Part shown: positions 45,307 to 53,282 of the stretch, piece by piece
How positions within the stretch are numbered: position 1 is the stretch's first letter
Layout: every line of letters starts with the position of its first letter
From: Oscillospiraceae bacterium
GTDB lineage: Bacteria; Bacillota; Clostridia; UBA1212; UBA1255
Direction of reading: 5' to 3'
Length of the DNA: 56,715 bases
NCBI GenBank assembly: GCA_015069185.1
Contig: SVJB01000011.1
Span: 1-56,715 of the forward strand
The notes under the pieces: generated by a model
Seen by the model: the letters and a program-made list of their open reading frames with translations, nothing else
What the model was told of the DNA's origin: nothing
Database searches by the model: none
Made by a program: the position numbers and the translations under genes

Positions 45307-46068
45307 CTACACAGCCGCCTCATATTTCTCAAAACTAAACGACTTAAAAAATTCTATATCCGGTTGTTCCGCCGCTGCATCATAACTAGAAAAATCAAAG
45401 ATAAAGACAGCTTGCTCGTCGTACAAGAAAAGAGTGTATTTTATCCAAGTCTTCTCCGGTGTATTATATGCAACATACTGATATAATTCATATTTCTTAT
45501 CAGCAATCTCGATATATGTTTTTTCTGCTTGTAGTTCGTCTTCCAGGGAAAAATGCAGTTTAGCTGCAATCAAATCTCTTATTTCGCTTTCTTCTTTTAC
45601 GTTTATAGCATAACGAACAGTACCATATAATTCATCACAACCTAATTCATCACCCCAATCAATAGAAAACTTCAGACCGGTTGGAGTATAAGTTATGCCG
45701 GTAACAGTCAACGGCTTATCATTCATTGTAGGTTGATATAGATTATCTAAATCAACTATAATCTTATCCCCGTTATCATCTTCTAAAAAACCGCGCTCAA
45801 TATGATAAAGTTCTTTTAAAGTAAAAGATTTATTAATAAAACGCATTCGCATATCATCAAGAGATGAAAAATAAATCCAAGGAGGACAATAGCAAGGCTC
45901 AAACTCATCTTCATACCCTTGTATAGTAAGCCTATACCCATCGTCCGTTTTTCTTAACTGGTATACTTTCTGTTCATTACACATAAAGGGAAAGAGCATA
46001 ATTAGCAGCAAAGCAATAGAATATTTTTTAATACTAATCCAAATTTCTTCTTTTCTTTCATCTGTCAT
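45307..46068 (-). CDS. Membrane-anchored protein of unknown family (paralog of previous protein)
   Basis: The 253-residue protein has an uncleaved-looking N-terminal membrane segment (about 14-29, with a Cys at its end) and a beta-rich exterior domain ('YRLTIQGYEDEF', 'FSIDWGDELGCDELYGTVRY'). It shares the repeat-pattern core with the lipoprotein encoded 118 bases downstream. A GGAAGGAG ribosome site supports the start. The role is unknown; tandem paralogs of surface proteins suggest an envelope or defence function. Confidence 0.7.
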   Translation of the reverse strand: MTDERKEEIWISIKKYSIALLLIMLFPFMCNEQKVYQLRKTDDGYRLTIQGYEDEFEPCYCPPWIYFSSLDDMRMRFINKSFTLKELYHIERGFLEDDNGDKIIVDLDNLYQPTMNDKPLTVTGITYTPTGLKFSIDWGDELGCDELYGTVRYAINVKEESEIRDLIAAKLHFSLEDELQAEKTYIEIADKKYELYQYVAYNTPEKTWIKYTLFLYDEQAVFIFDFSSYDAAAEQPDIEFFKSFSFEKYEAAV

Positions 46069-46277
46069 AAAATTTCTCCTTCCAATATTAAGATTTCTTA
46101 TTAGTTAAATTTTACTATATGGCTTCCCCGATCGTCTACCATGTAATTTATAAGTTTATATAAAGATTGTATGAATATTTTATTCGCTGTGAAAAGGCGG
46201 CTAGTGCGGGCGACCGACATCGGCAGATGGCAGCCCCAGCCCGGAAAACAAACTATAATTTTTTTCAAATTTTTTAA

Positions 46278-46295
46278 TGTTCATTATGTTGAACA
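46278..46295. repeat. 18-bp palindrome, copy 3 (T-tract on left)
   Basis: TGTTCATTATGTTGAACA lies 25 bases beyond the XRE stop, preceded by TTTTTTCAAATTTTTTAA and, further left, a GC-rich patch (about 46197-46252) resembling that at 32.7 kb. Confidence 0.75.
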
Positions 46296-46319
46296 CTTTT
46301 TTGTATGTTTGGCAAGAAA

Positions 46320-46796
46320 TCAATACGGCCATTTGCGTGGAGCACGGTGCTTATATGGTGTATCCATCTCTCTGGCCAAGCGAGATATACCCGGCAACAC
46401 ACCAACACGCAAAATATCCACATCTCGTCTATCCAGTTGATATAGTACTGCAGCATATGCACCTATAGTAACGGTAGGGTCTCCCTTTTCGATTTTCCAC
46501 AAAGTGGTACGACTGATACCTGCATCATCGGCAAGCCTTTCCAGACTATAGTAATAACAAAGCCTTAAATCGTGTATATTTTTTCCTAATTTCACGAGAA
46601 TTTCTTCTGTTTCCTCAGGCAATGTTACTCTTTTAGTTTTCTTCTGTACCTCTTTGTCCATATCTTGCTCACTGTATTCTTCCTCGTTATATTCTTCCTC
46701 AAACTCTCTGCCACAAATTTCCATATATTCATCTTTCCGGTCGCCAAAATAATGCTCCATTATGTCATTTATATACTCTGTCCAATTGTCTTCCAT
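46320..46796 (-). CDS. XRE-family helix-turn-helix regulator
   Basis: The 158-residue protein has an acidic N-terminal half rich in Glu and Tyr (about 1-50) and a C-terminal HTH (about 72-130): 'LADDAGISRTTLWKIEKGDP' and 'TVTIGAYAAVLYQLD'. The pattern is that of HipB-type antitoxin regulators, but no HipA toxin gene is adjacent. Two copies of an 18-bp palindrome bracket the gene, one about 31 bases upstream of the ATG over the likely -35, so self-repression is probable. A strong AAAGGAGGTGA ribosome site is present. Confidence 0.82.
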   Translation of the reverse strand: MEDNWTEYINDIMEHYFGDRKDEYMEICGREFEEEYNEEEYSEQDMDKEVQKKTKRVTLPEETEEILVKLGKNIHDLRLCYYYSLERLADDAGISRTTLWKIEKGDPTVTIGAYAAVLYQLDRRDVDILRVGVLPGISRLAREMDTPYKHRAPRKWPY

Positions 46797-46826
46797 ACGC
46801 TTGTCACCTCCTTTCCATAAAATTCA

Positions 46827-46844
46827 TGTTCAACATATTGAACA
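46827..46844. repeat. 18-bp palindrome, copy 4, at the XRE promoter
   Basis: TGTTCAACATATTGAACA lies 31 bases upstream of the XRE start. A TTGTTC plus 17 bases plus TTTTAT promoter candidate overlaps it. On its other side it abuts the T-tract of the aromatic operon terminator. Confidence 0.75.
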
Positions 46845-46845
46845 A

Positions 46846-46886
46846 TAAAAAAAACAGCAAAAAACACACTTGTTTTTTTCTTGCTG
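46846..46886 (-). terminator. Rho-independent terminator of the aromatic amino acid operon
   Basis: Minus-strand CAGC plus A-tract plus ACA (46871-46886) pairs with TGTTTTTTGCTG (46855-46866), followed by eight T residues. It is the first credible terminator after the last aro gene at 47004. Confidence 0.75.
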
Positions 46887-46921
46887 CTTTAAATAACTGC
46901 TGTTAATTTATCTGCATTTGT

Positions 46922-46986
46922 CGCCGGCTGCCGGCTGCCGGCTGCTAGCTGCCGGTCGCCAGCAGCCGGCCGATACCGCACATCGG
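46922..46986. repeat. GC-rich hairpin block with three tandem GCCGGCT heptamers
   Basis: GCCGGCT is repeated three times at 46923-46943. GCCGGCTGCT (46937-46946) pairs with AGCAGCCGGC (46961-46970), and CCGAT / ATCGG (46970-46986) forms a second hairpin. It lies between the aro operon stop and its terminator and contrasts sharply with the AT-rich surroundings. I see no coding sense. Confidence 0.65.
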
Positions 46987-47003
46987 CCCCAAACGCCACC
47001 TTT

Positions 47004-48035
47004 TCACAGGATAGATGCCATGTGCAGAATCAGATTTTCTGTTTTCTCCCAACCAAGACAAGGATCAGTAATAGACTTGCCGTACACCTCGCCGCTGCCA
47101 ATGGGCTGGCAACCCTCTTCCAGATAGCTCTCAACGATGAAACCTTTGAAAAGCTTGTCGATATCGCTGTTATGACGGCATGAATGAAGCACCTCTTTAC
47201 ATATACGAGGCTGTTCAAAATACTTCTTACCCGAATTGGAGTGATTCGTATCAACAATCAAAGCCGGATTAGCAACACTGGCCTTAGAATACATTTCACA
47301 AAGAAACTCCAGATCCTCGTAGTGATAGTTAGGCAGGCTCTGGCCGTGCTTGTTTACGTATCCCCGCAAAATAGCGTGAGCCAAGGGATTGCCGGATGTC
47401 TCCACATCCCAACCACGATAAATAAACTCGTGAGAGTGGTTGGCAGCTGTAATTGCGTTCATCATAACAGACAGGTCGCCGCCGGTAGGATTCTTCATAC
47501 CAACGGGCACAGTAATGCCACTGGCAACGAGGCGGTGCTCCTGATTCTCAACACTTCTGGCGCCCACCGCAACATAAGACATCAGATCCGACAGATACCA
47601 ATAGTTGGCAGGATATAACATTTCATCTGCAGTTGACATACCAAGATCTGTAAGAATCTTTGTATGAAGCGAACGAATTGCCAACACGCCCTTGAAGGGA
47701 TTAGGCTTCTCATTGGGATCAGGCTGATGGAGCATACCCTTGTAGCCATCGCCGGTAGTGCGGGGCTTGTTTGTATACACGCGAGGCACGATCACAAGCT
47801 TGTCTGCCACCTGCTCCTGCACACGCTTGAGACGAGTACAGTACTCATACACCGCATCTTCACGGTCTGCCGAACAAGGCCCTATAATCAACAACTTCTT
47901 ATTAGACTTACCTGTGAAAATATCCGCAAGACTCTGATCTATCTGCGCTTTACATGCAGCCGCCTCCGGGGACACAGGATACATTTCCTTAACCTCTTTC
48001 GGAATAGGAAGCTGACGTTTAAATGTCATTGCCAT
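47004..48035 (-). CDS. aroG: DAHP synthase, class I alpha (AroFGH type)
   Basis: The 343-residue protein has 'IGPCSADREDAVYEYCTRL', 'PRTTGDGYKGMLHQPDPNEK', 'KNPTGGDLSVMMNAI' and 'IVDTNHSNSGKKYFEQP', hallmarks of the E. coli AroF/G/H family. It condenses PEP and erythrose 4-phosphate, the first shikimate step, and is usually feedback-inhibited by Phe, Tyr or Trp. It is the last gene of the operon; a second, unrelated DAHP synthase is the first. AGGGGGT is the ribosome site. The Phe/Tyr/Trp specificity cannot be told by eye. Confidence 0.95.
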   Translation of the reverse strand: MAMTFKRQLPIPKEVKEMYPVSPEAAACKAQIDQSLADIFTGKSNKKLLIIGPCSADREDAVYEYCTRLKRVQEQVADKLVIVPRVYTNKPRTTGDGYKGMLHQPDPNEKPNPFKGVLAIRSLHTKILTDLGMSTADEMLYPANYWYLSDLMSYVAVGARSVENQEHRLVASGITVPVGMKNPTGGDLSVMMNAITAANHSHEFIYRGWDVETSGNPLAHAILRGYVNKHGQSLPNYHYEDLEFLCEMYSKASVANPALIVDTNHSNSGKKYFEQPRICKEVLHSCRHNSDIDKLFKGFIVESYLEEGCQPIGSGEVYGKSITDPCLGWEKTENLILHMASIL

Positions 48036-48048
48036 AAATCTTACCCCC

Positions 48049-48471
48049 TCATAATGTAGCTCTCAAATACTCAATAGCCTCAACATAGCCGTCAAAGCCA
48101 TGACCCGCAATAGTCTTTTGTGCATACAGCGACACATATGAGAACTTACGAAACTCTTCTCTTGTATTAATATCAGAAATATGCACCTCAACAGTAGGGA
48201 TAGCCACTGCCTTGAGAGCATCTAAGATAGCCACGCTTGTATGTGTGTATGCAGCAGGATTGATAACAATACCGTCCACATTGCCCAGCGCGCTTTGAAT
48301 TTTATCAACAATAGCACCCTCGTGATTTGACTGATAAATCTCAAAATCTATTCCTTCGCATGCCTGCTCTATCATACTGCATAAATGAGAATAATTATTA
48401 TTGCCATATATTGCCGGTTCTCTGATACCAAGCATATTAAGATTTGGTCCGTTTATAATAAGTAATTTCAT
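48049..48471 (-). CDS. aroQ: 3-dehydroquinate dehydratase, type II
   Basis: The 140-residue enzyme has 'LIINGPNLNMLGIREPAIYG', 'EIYQSNHEGAIVDKIQSAL', 'VINPAAYTHTSVAILDAL' and 'VEVHISDINTREEFRKFSYV'. It dehydrates 3-dehydroquinate, the third shikimate step. It overlaps aroE-aroK by 4 bases and is slightly short of the usual 145. The catalytic Tyr near 'EPAIYG' and the His in VEVHISD are present. Confidence 0.96.
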   Translation of the reverse strand: MKLLIINGPNLNMLGIREPAIYGNNNYSHLCSMIEQACEGIDFEIYQSNHEGAIVDKIQSALGNVDGIVINPAAYTHTSVAILDALKAVAIPTVEVHISDINTREEFRKFSYVSLYAQKTIAGHGFDGYVEAIEYLRATL

Positions 48472-49706
48472 AATTTCGCCGCCTTTAGAATATTTTTTGC
48501 CGTTGTCTCCACATCATTCGTCCCCTGCGCCACTGCATCAGAGAAATTCATGTATAAAGGATACCGCCTTTTATACATTTCTTCAAGCTTTCCTCTTTGA
48601 GACAAAGGTCTGCCATCACAACAAAGATCTGCTATATCACGTTGCAAGAAAATAATCTGACCATTTTGGTGCAAAGGATAGTAATTCTCTCCACGTGTTA
48701 CCACTCCACCGCCTGTAGATATAACAAGCCATGACTTCTTGCCTATTTCTGACACAACCTGTTGCTCAATCACACGGAAACCTGCCTCTCCCTGCTTCTC
48801 AAAGATCTCAGGAATTGCCATTCCTGCAAACTTCTCAATCTCCTCATCAAGGTCGATAAATGCCCTGCCCAGCAGCTCAGCTACACGTTTTCCCACAGTA
48901 GTCTTGCCACAGCCCGGCATACCAACCAGCACCACATTCTGGGAATTTACAGCTATGCGCTCCTCAATATAGTCAATACGACTATCATCAATCTTTGCGT
49001 CCAAGAAGAACTCACAGGCTTTCTTCGCCTGAGCCACCAGCATCGGTAATCCATTCTCCACCGGGATGCCCAATTGCTCTGCCTGATAAAGGAATTTTGT
49101 ACGTTTCGGGTTGAAAATCATATCAAAAGCCCATTTAAGAGATGTAAAACTTGATAAATCCACAGGTGATACGCCATTATTCGGATACATGCCTACCGGA
49201 GTTGTGTTAATTATAATATCTGCGTCAGCGTGCTTTGAGATATTCTCGTAGTTATTCTCTCCCTTACGCGATATAACAACAATCTCGCCTGCACCCAAAT
49301 CCCGCATAGCAGTATTTGCCGTAACAGAAGCGCCACCGGAGCCCAGTATCAGCACTTTCTTGCCGGCAATATCAACGCCACTCCTGCGGACTGTATACAT
49401 TATGCCAAAATAGTCCGTATTATAGCCGTATATCTTACCGTCTTTGCGTACCACAGTGTTTACCGAACCAATACGTGTAGCCTCCGGTGAGATATAGTCA
49501 AGGAAAGGCATTACAGTTTTCTTATACGGAATAGTTACATTAAACGCATTCAAGTCGCTGTTTCGTACAAAATCACCAACCTGGCTTTCCGGCATTTCAT
49601 ATAGCCTATATTCATAATCTGCCAGATAACTGTGTATTTGTGGCGAGAAGCTATGTCCAAGCTTCTCGCCAATAAGTCCTGTTTTAAAATTTTCAGTATG
49701 TATCAT
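48468..49706 (-). CDS. aroE-aroK: Fused shikimate dehydrogenase and shikimate kinase
   Basis: The 412-residue bifunctional protein has AroE at about 1-240 ('GEKLGHSFSPQIHSYL', 'NVTIPYKKTVMPFL' with catalytic Lys62, NADP-binding 'LILGSGGASVTANTAM') and AroK at about 255-412 ('LVGMPGCGKTTVGKRVAELL' Walker A, 'FIDLDEEIE', 'VISTGGGVVTR'). It performs the fourth and fifth shikimate steps in one chain, which may channel shikimate. There is no sign of a frameshift at the join. An AAGGAG ribosome site lies upstream. Confidence 0.95.
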   Translation of the reverse strand: MIHTENFKTGLIGEKLGHSFSPQIHSYLADYEYRLYEMPESQVGDFVRNSDLNAFNVTIPYKKTVMPFLDYISPEATRIGSVNTVVRKDGKIYGYNTDYFGIMYTVRRSGVDIAGKKVLILGSGGASVTANTAMRDLGAGEIVVISRKGENNYENISKHADADIIINTTPVGMYPNNGVSPVDLSSFTSLKWAFDMIFNPKRTKFLYQAEQLGIPVENGLPMLVAQAKKACEFFLDAKIDDSRIDYIEERIAVNSQNVVLVGMPGCGKTTVGKRVAELLGRAFIDLDEEIEKFAGMAIPEIFEKQGEAGFRVIEQQVVSEIGKKSWLVISTGGGVVTRGENYYPLHQNGQIIFLQRDIADLCCDGRPLSQRGKLEEMYKRRYPLYMNFSDAVAQGTNDVETTAKNILKAAKL

Positions 49707-49736
49707 AGCGTACGCAGCTCCTTTTTCACCAATATA

Positions 49737-50894
49737 TCAGCCAAGGTGTTCAGCATAACTTCCCAAATAACGGAAATCTTCACACAATTTCTCAAGTTCT
49801 GAGATTACAGTATAGAATTTGGGCGAATAAATTGAAACATCTATATCAAAATAGAACATGAATTCAAAATCACGGTCAGGTATTGGGCGCGACTCCAACT
49901 TTGTCAGGTTGATGCCGTGAGCAAAGAAATGAGAGAGCAGCGAGTAAAGTGCGCCGGGTGTGTTGGAAGTAACTGCCATAATAGTAGTCTTATCTGCGCC
50001 GGGATAAATCTCAGGTTCCTTGGATATGCAGATAAAACGTGTGTAGTTGTTGCCCATATCCTGAACTGATGGCGCCAGATTCTTGAGTCCGTAAAGCTGA
50101 GCACAATCTCTTGATGAAAGCGCTGCAACCTCTTTGCGGCCTGTGTCAGCCACCATTTTAGCCGCCACAGCAGTGTTGGCGCAGACATGCACCTTAATAT
50201 CAGGATGCTGTTTTAAGAATCCTGCGCACTGGTTGATTGCCTGTTCATGGGAGTAAATGTCAGTGATATCTTCAATATTCGTGCCTGGAAGGGCCAGCAA
50301 ATTGTGGTCCACTTTGAGTCTGTATGACTTTACTATATAAAATCTGTGACTCAATATCAGGTCAAAGATTTTAGTGACTGATCCTGCTGTGCTATTCTCT
50401 ATCGGCAGTACACCGTAGCGACACTCACCCTTCTCCACTGCATCAAAAACGTCTGCAAATGAACGATAATATGTTATCTGAGGCAGGTCAAACAGTTTCT
50501 GCGTGGCAATCTGCGAATAAGCGCCCTCTATGCCCTGACATGCTACCCTGGCCACCTCCGGGAAAAGTCTGGGAGTCTTTTCCATTGTTTCTGTAATAAA
50601 TTTACATAACCGACTCTCGCCACTTAATATGCCCTGCTGGTAGGATTTAGACAGAGCAAACATATTTGAATACAGCACCTTGGCATATCCGCCAAAGTCC
50701 TCTCCCGCCATGTCTGCCACCTTGGCAAGTAGCTGACGCTCTCTGTTACTGTCAAGTACCGGCAATCCATGCTGTCTCTTATATTCTGCTACACCTGCCG
50801 CTACCTGCATACGTTCACAGAAAAGCTTTACCATCTGCGTGTCTATATCATCTATTTGTTTTCTTAATTCCTCAATTGAAAGGTTATTTTCCAT
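49737..50894 (-). CDS. pheA: Bifunctional chorismate mutase/prephenate dehydratase (P-protein)
   Basis: The 385-residue protein has an AroQ-type chorismate mutase (about 1-90, 'IDDIDTQMVKLFCERMQVAA'), a prephenate dehydratase (about 110-285, 'VACQGIEGAYSQIATQKLF', 'GVLPIENSTAGSVTKIFDLI'), and an ACT domain (about 300-380, 'NLTKLESRPIPDRDFEFMFY') with the Phe-binding ESRP motif. It makes phenylpyruvate and is probably inhibited by phenylalanine. The GAGGAAG ribosome site supports the start; it follows aroC by 16 bases. Confidence 0.96.
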   Translation of the reverse strand: MENNLSIEELRKQIDDIDTQMVKLFCERMQVAAGVAEYKRQHGLPVLDSNRERQLLAKVADMAGEDFGGYAKVLYSNMFALSKSYQQGILSGESRLCKFITETMEKTPRLFPEVARVACQGIEGAYSQIATQKLFDLPQITYYRSFADVFDAVEKGECRYGVLPIENSTAGSVTKIFDLILSHRFYIVKSYRLKVDHNLLALPGTNIEDITDIYSHEQAINQCAGFLKQHPDIKVHVCANTAVAAKMVADTGRKEVAALSSRDCAQLYGLKNLAPSVQDMGNNYTRFICISKEPEIYPGADKTTIMAVTSNTPGALYSLLSHFFAHGINLTKLESRPIPDRDFEFMFYFDIDVSIYSPKFYTVISELEKLCEDFRYLGSYAEHLG

Positions 50895-50910
50895 TTTCTT
50901 CCTCCGCTAC

Positions 50911-51990
50911 TTATTTATCCAATAACATATCACACAGCGCAATTGCCGCTGCCGCCTCTACTACAGGTACGGCTCTTGGCACTATGCACGGGTCATGTCT
51001 GCCTTTTATTGCCAACTTTGTATTTTCTTTGTTTACCAGTGAAACGGTGTCTTGTTCTTTTGCGATTGACGGAGTCGGTTTGAATGCCACTTTGAAAAGC
51101 ACCGGCATACCATTTGTCATGCCGCCTACAATGCCACCACAGTTGTTTGTTCTCGTACGTACAATACCATCATCGTAGTAGTACGGATCATTGTTCTCAC
51201 TACCTTTGAGAAGTGTACAGTCAAAACCATTTCCAAATTCTACTGCCTTTACAGCAGGAATTGAATATAGTATAGATGCCATGCGACCTTCTACGCCGGC
51301 AAACATATGCTCTCCTAATCCTACGGGAAGACCTGTCGCGCAACATTCTACAACGCCACCTACAGAATCACCCTCTTCACGAGCTGACTGAATTACTGCT
51401 TTCATCTTCTGCCCTGCTGCATCATCTATTACAGGAAATTCCTTTTCTTTTATATGGTTTACTGCCTCTTCGTCAACCTTTACAGAATCAATTCCCACAT
51501 CCTTTTCACCAGCAATTGAGTATATGTGGGCATATACATTTATGCCTTGCTGCTTGAGATACTGTAGACAGATGCCGCCGGCAACACACATAAGAGATGT
51601 AAGTCTGCCGGAGAAATGGCCGCCACCTCTTAAGTCCACCCGGTTGCCATATTTTACCAGAGCTGCATAATCTGCATGAGACGGACGTGGCGTGTCATAT
51701 ATAAACGAGTAATCAGAAGAATGCTGATTGTTGCTATAAATAGCTGCGTGTATGCGCTCGCCTGTTGTGATATTGTTATTAACACCCGACAGGAACACCG
51801 GCATATCCTTTTCCTTTCGTGGTGTAGACCATTTATTGGTTCCCGGAGCCCGTCTTTTCATAAGAGCATAGAGTTCTTCTTCGTCTATGTTAAAATCTGC
51901 AGGAAATCCGTCTAAGAACATTTCAATTTTCTCGTCATGTGAGCCACCTTCGATATACAGCTTCAAGTTGTTTCCATATGATGCTAACAT
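50911..51990 (-). CDS. aroC: Chorismate synthase, divergent clostridial clade
   Basis: The 359-residue protein has 'RRAPGTNKWSTPRKEKDMP', 'IYDTPRPSHADYAALVKYGN' and 'DLRGGGHFSGRLTSLMCVAG'. The canonical GESHG is GGSHD here, and GGGRSSARET is GGGHFSGRLT, a pattern I recognise from a clostridial clade, so it is probably active. It produces chorismate with reduced FMN. The start is coupled: TAATG shares its A with the aroA stop, and the AAGGAGG ribosome site lies in the last aroA codons. Confidence 0.92.
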   Translation of the reverse strand: MLASYGNNLKLYIEGGSHDEKIEMFLDGFPADFNIDEEELYALMKRRAPGTNKWSTPRKEKDMPVFLSGVNNNITTGERIHAAIYSNNQHSSDYSFIYDTPRPSHADYAALVKYGNRVDLRGGGHFSGRLTSLMCVAGGICLQYLKQQGINVYAHIYSIAGEKDVGIDSVKVDEEAVNHIKEKEFPVIDDAAGQKMKAVIQSAREEGDSVGGVVECCATGLPVGLGEHMFAGVEGRMASILYSIPAVKAVEFGNGFDCTLLKGSENNDPYYYDDGIVRTRTNNCGGIVGGMTNGMPVLFKVAFKPTPSIAKEQDTVSLVNKENTKLAIKGRHDPCIVPRAVPVVEAAAAIALCDMLLDK

Positions 51991-53282
51991 TATTTGTCCT
52001 CCTTTACTGACAGCTTTTGGTAATCTTCCCAGAAAAGGGGATATGATTTGTTTACTGCTTCTGCGCCGTTTATTGTAACAGGACAGTTACATACAGTGGC
52101 TGCGATAGCGGCGCTCATTGCGATTCTGTGATCATTGTATGAGTCAATGATAGTGTCTGTATGCAAAGTCTGGCCTAATTGTGCTTCCGGGCCAAGGCCT
52201 TCTATTCCAAGTCCTTCTATAACCAAGCCGTCTCCAGTCTCGTGACACTTGGCACCAAGATTTGTCAGCATGTCACAACATGCTTTGAGTCTGTCACTTT
52301 CTTTTATACGAAGTCTGCCGGCGCCGTAAATATGAGTGGTTCCCTTTGCTACACTTGCCGCAATAGATAAAATCGGCACAAGATCAGGTATTTGCGATGC
52401 GTCTATCTGCGTGCCGGAAAGCTTTGACGGACAAGCAATAATTTTATTGTCATGTACATGAATCTCGGCGCCAAATTTCTTCAGCACCTCAATGATTGCC
52501 TTGTCTCCCTGGCTGCTTTGTATGTCAATATCTGTTATTGTTATACTTTGTTTGCCAATAACTCCTGCTGTAATAAAGAAAGCCGCATTTGACCAATCGC
52601 CCTTGGCCTTTGTCCGTATCGGCGATGTTAGCGGGCTGACGCGCGGTACACTGTAACCATCTTGTGTTTTTATAACTTTGCAACCAAAATCTGTAAGTGC
52701 ATTTACTGTCATGCCTATATATGGTTGGCTCTCTATCTTTCCTGTTATTGTTATATTGCCGCCAATTCTTGGTAGCATAAATAACAGTCCGCTTATAAAT
52801 TGTGATGATATGTTTCCGGCAATTGTGTAGTTATTTGCCGCCACTTTGCCTGAAACATACAGAATGTTCTCTTCCTGCCGTATTGTTGCTCCGTTTTCTT
52901 CTAAAAGTTCTTTAAGCGGCGATAACGGACGCTGTCCCAGTCTACCCTCCATAATAAATCTTGCATTGATGCCAAGGCCGCACACAACAGGCAGCAGGAA
53001 TCTTAACGTGGATCCTGATTCACCGGGCATGAGTGTTACCTCACCGCAAGGTAGCTGGCTTATGGGATTTACTGTGAAAAGGCCGTCTTGGTATTTTATG
53101 TCAGCACCTAGCGCGTTTAAGCACCTTGCGGTAGCATCTATATCTGCGTTTATCTCGCTACATTCAATTAATGTTTCTGTATCTGCCATTGCAGCACAAA
53201 TCAAAAGTCTGTGTACTTCTGATTTGGATGCTATTGCTTTTACCTCTCCTGCCAATCGGGGAGTGTTTAGCGTGACTGTCAT
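51990..53282 (-). CDS. aroA: 3-phosphoshikimate 1-carboxyvinyltransferase (EPSP synthase)
   Basis: The 430-residue protein contains 'LMPGESGSTLRFLLPVVCGL', 'KGDWSNAAFFITAGVIG', 'GAGRLRIKESDRLKACCDML' and 'IDSYNDHRIAMSAAIAATV'. It transfers enolpyruvate from PEP to shikimate 3-phosphate, the sixth step. I start at the ATG at 53282 because it overlaps the aroB stop (ATGA) and has AAGGGG at the right distance; a GTG three codons earlier has the site too close. The N-terminal 'GEVKAIASKSEVHRLLICAA' is typical. Confidence 0.95.
   Translation of the reverse strand: MTVTLNTPRLAGEVKAIASKSEVHRLLICAAMADTETLIECSEINADIDATARCLNALGADIKYQDGLFTVNPISQLPCGEVTLMPGESGSTLRFLLPVVCGLGINARFIMEGRLGQRPLSPLKELLEENGATIRQEENILYVSGKVAANNYTIAGNISSQFISGLLFMLPRIGGNITITGKIESQPYIGMTVNALTDFGCKVIKTQDGYSVPRVSPLTSPIRTKAKGDWSNAAFFITAGVIGKQSITITDIDIQSSQGDKAIIEVLKKFGAEIHVHDNKIIACPSKLSGTQIDASQIPDLVPILSIAASVAKGTTHIYGAGRLRIKESDRLKACCDMLTNLGAKCHETGDGLVIEGLGIEGLGPEAQLGQTLHTDTIIDSYNDHRIAMSAAIAATVCNCPVTINGAEAVNKSYPLFWEDYQKLSVKEDK

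Noticed and set aside
46278-46295. Forward terminator at palindrome copy 3
   Set aside because: A T-run follows on the right here, but the other three copies do not share that order and no forward-strand gene ends nearby.
46320-46796. HipBA toxin-antitoxin module
   Set aside because: The HTH resembles HipB, but no HipA kinase gene is adjacent on either strand.
32782-46844. LexA (SOS) boxes
   Set aside because: The Firmicutes LexA site is GAAC-N4-GTTC; here the half-sites are in the opposite order (GTTC...GAAC).
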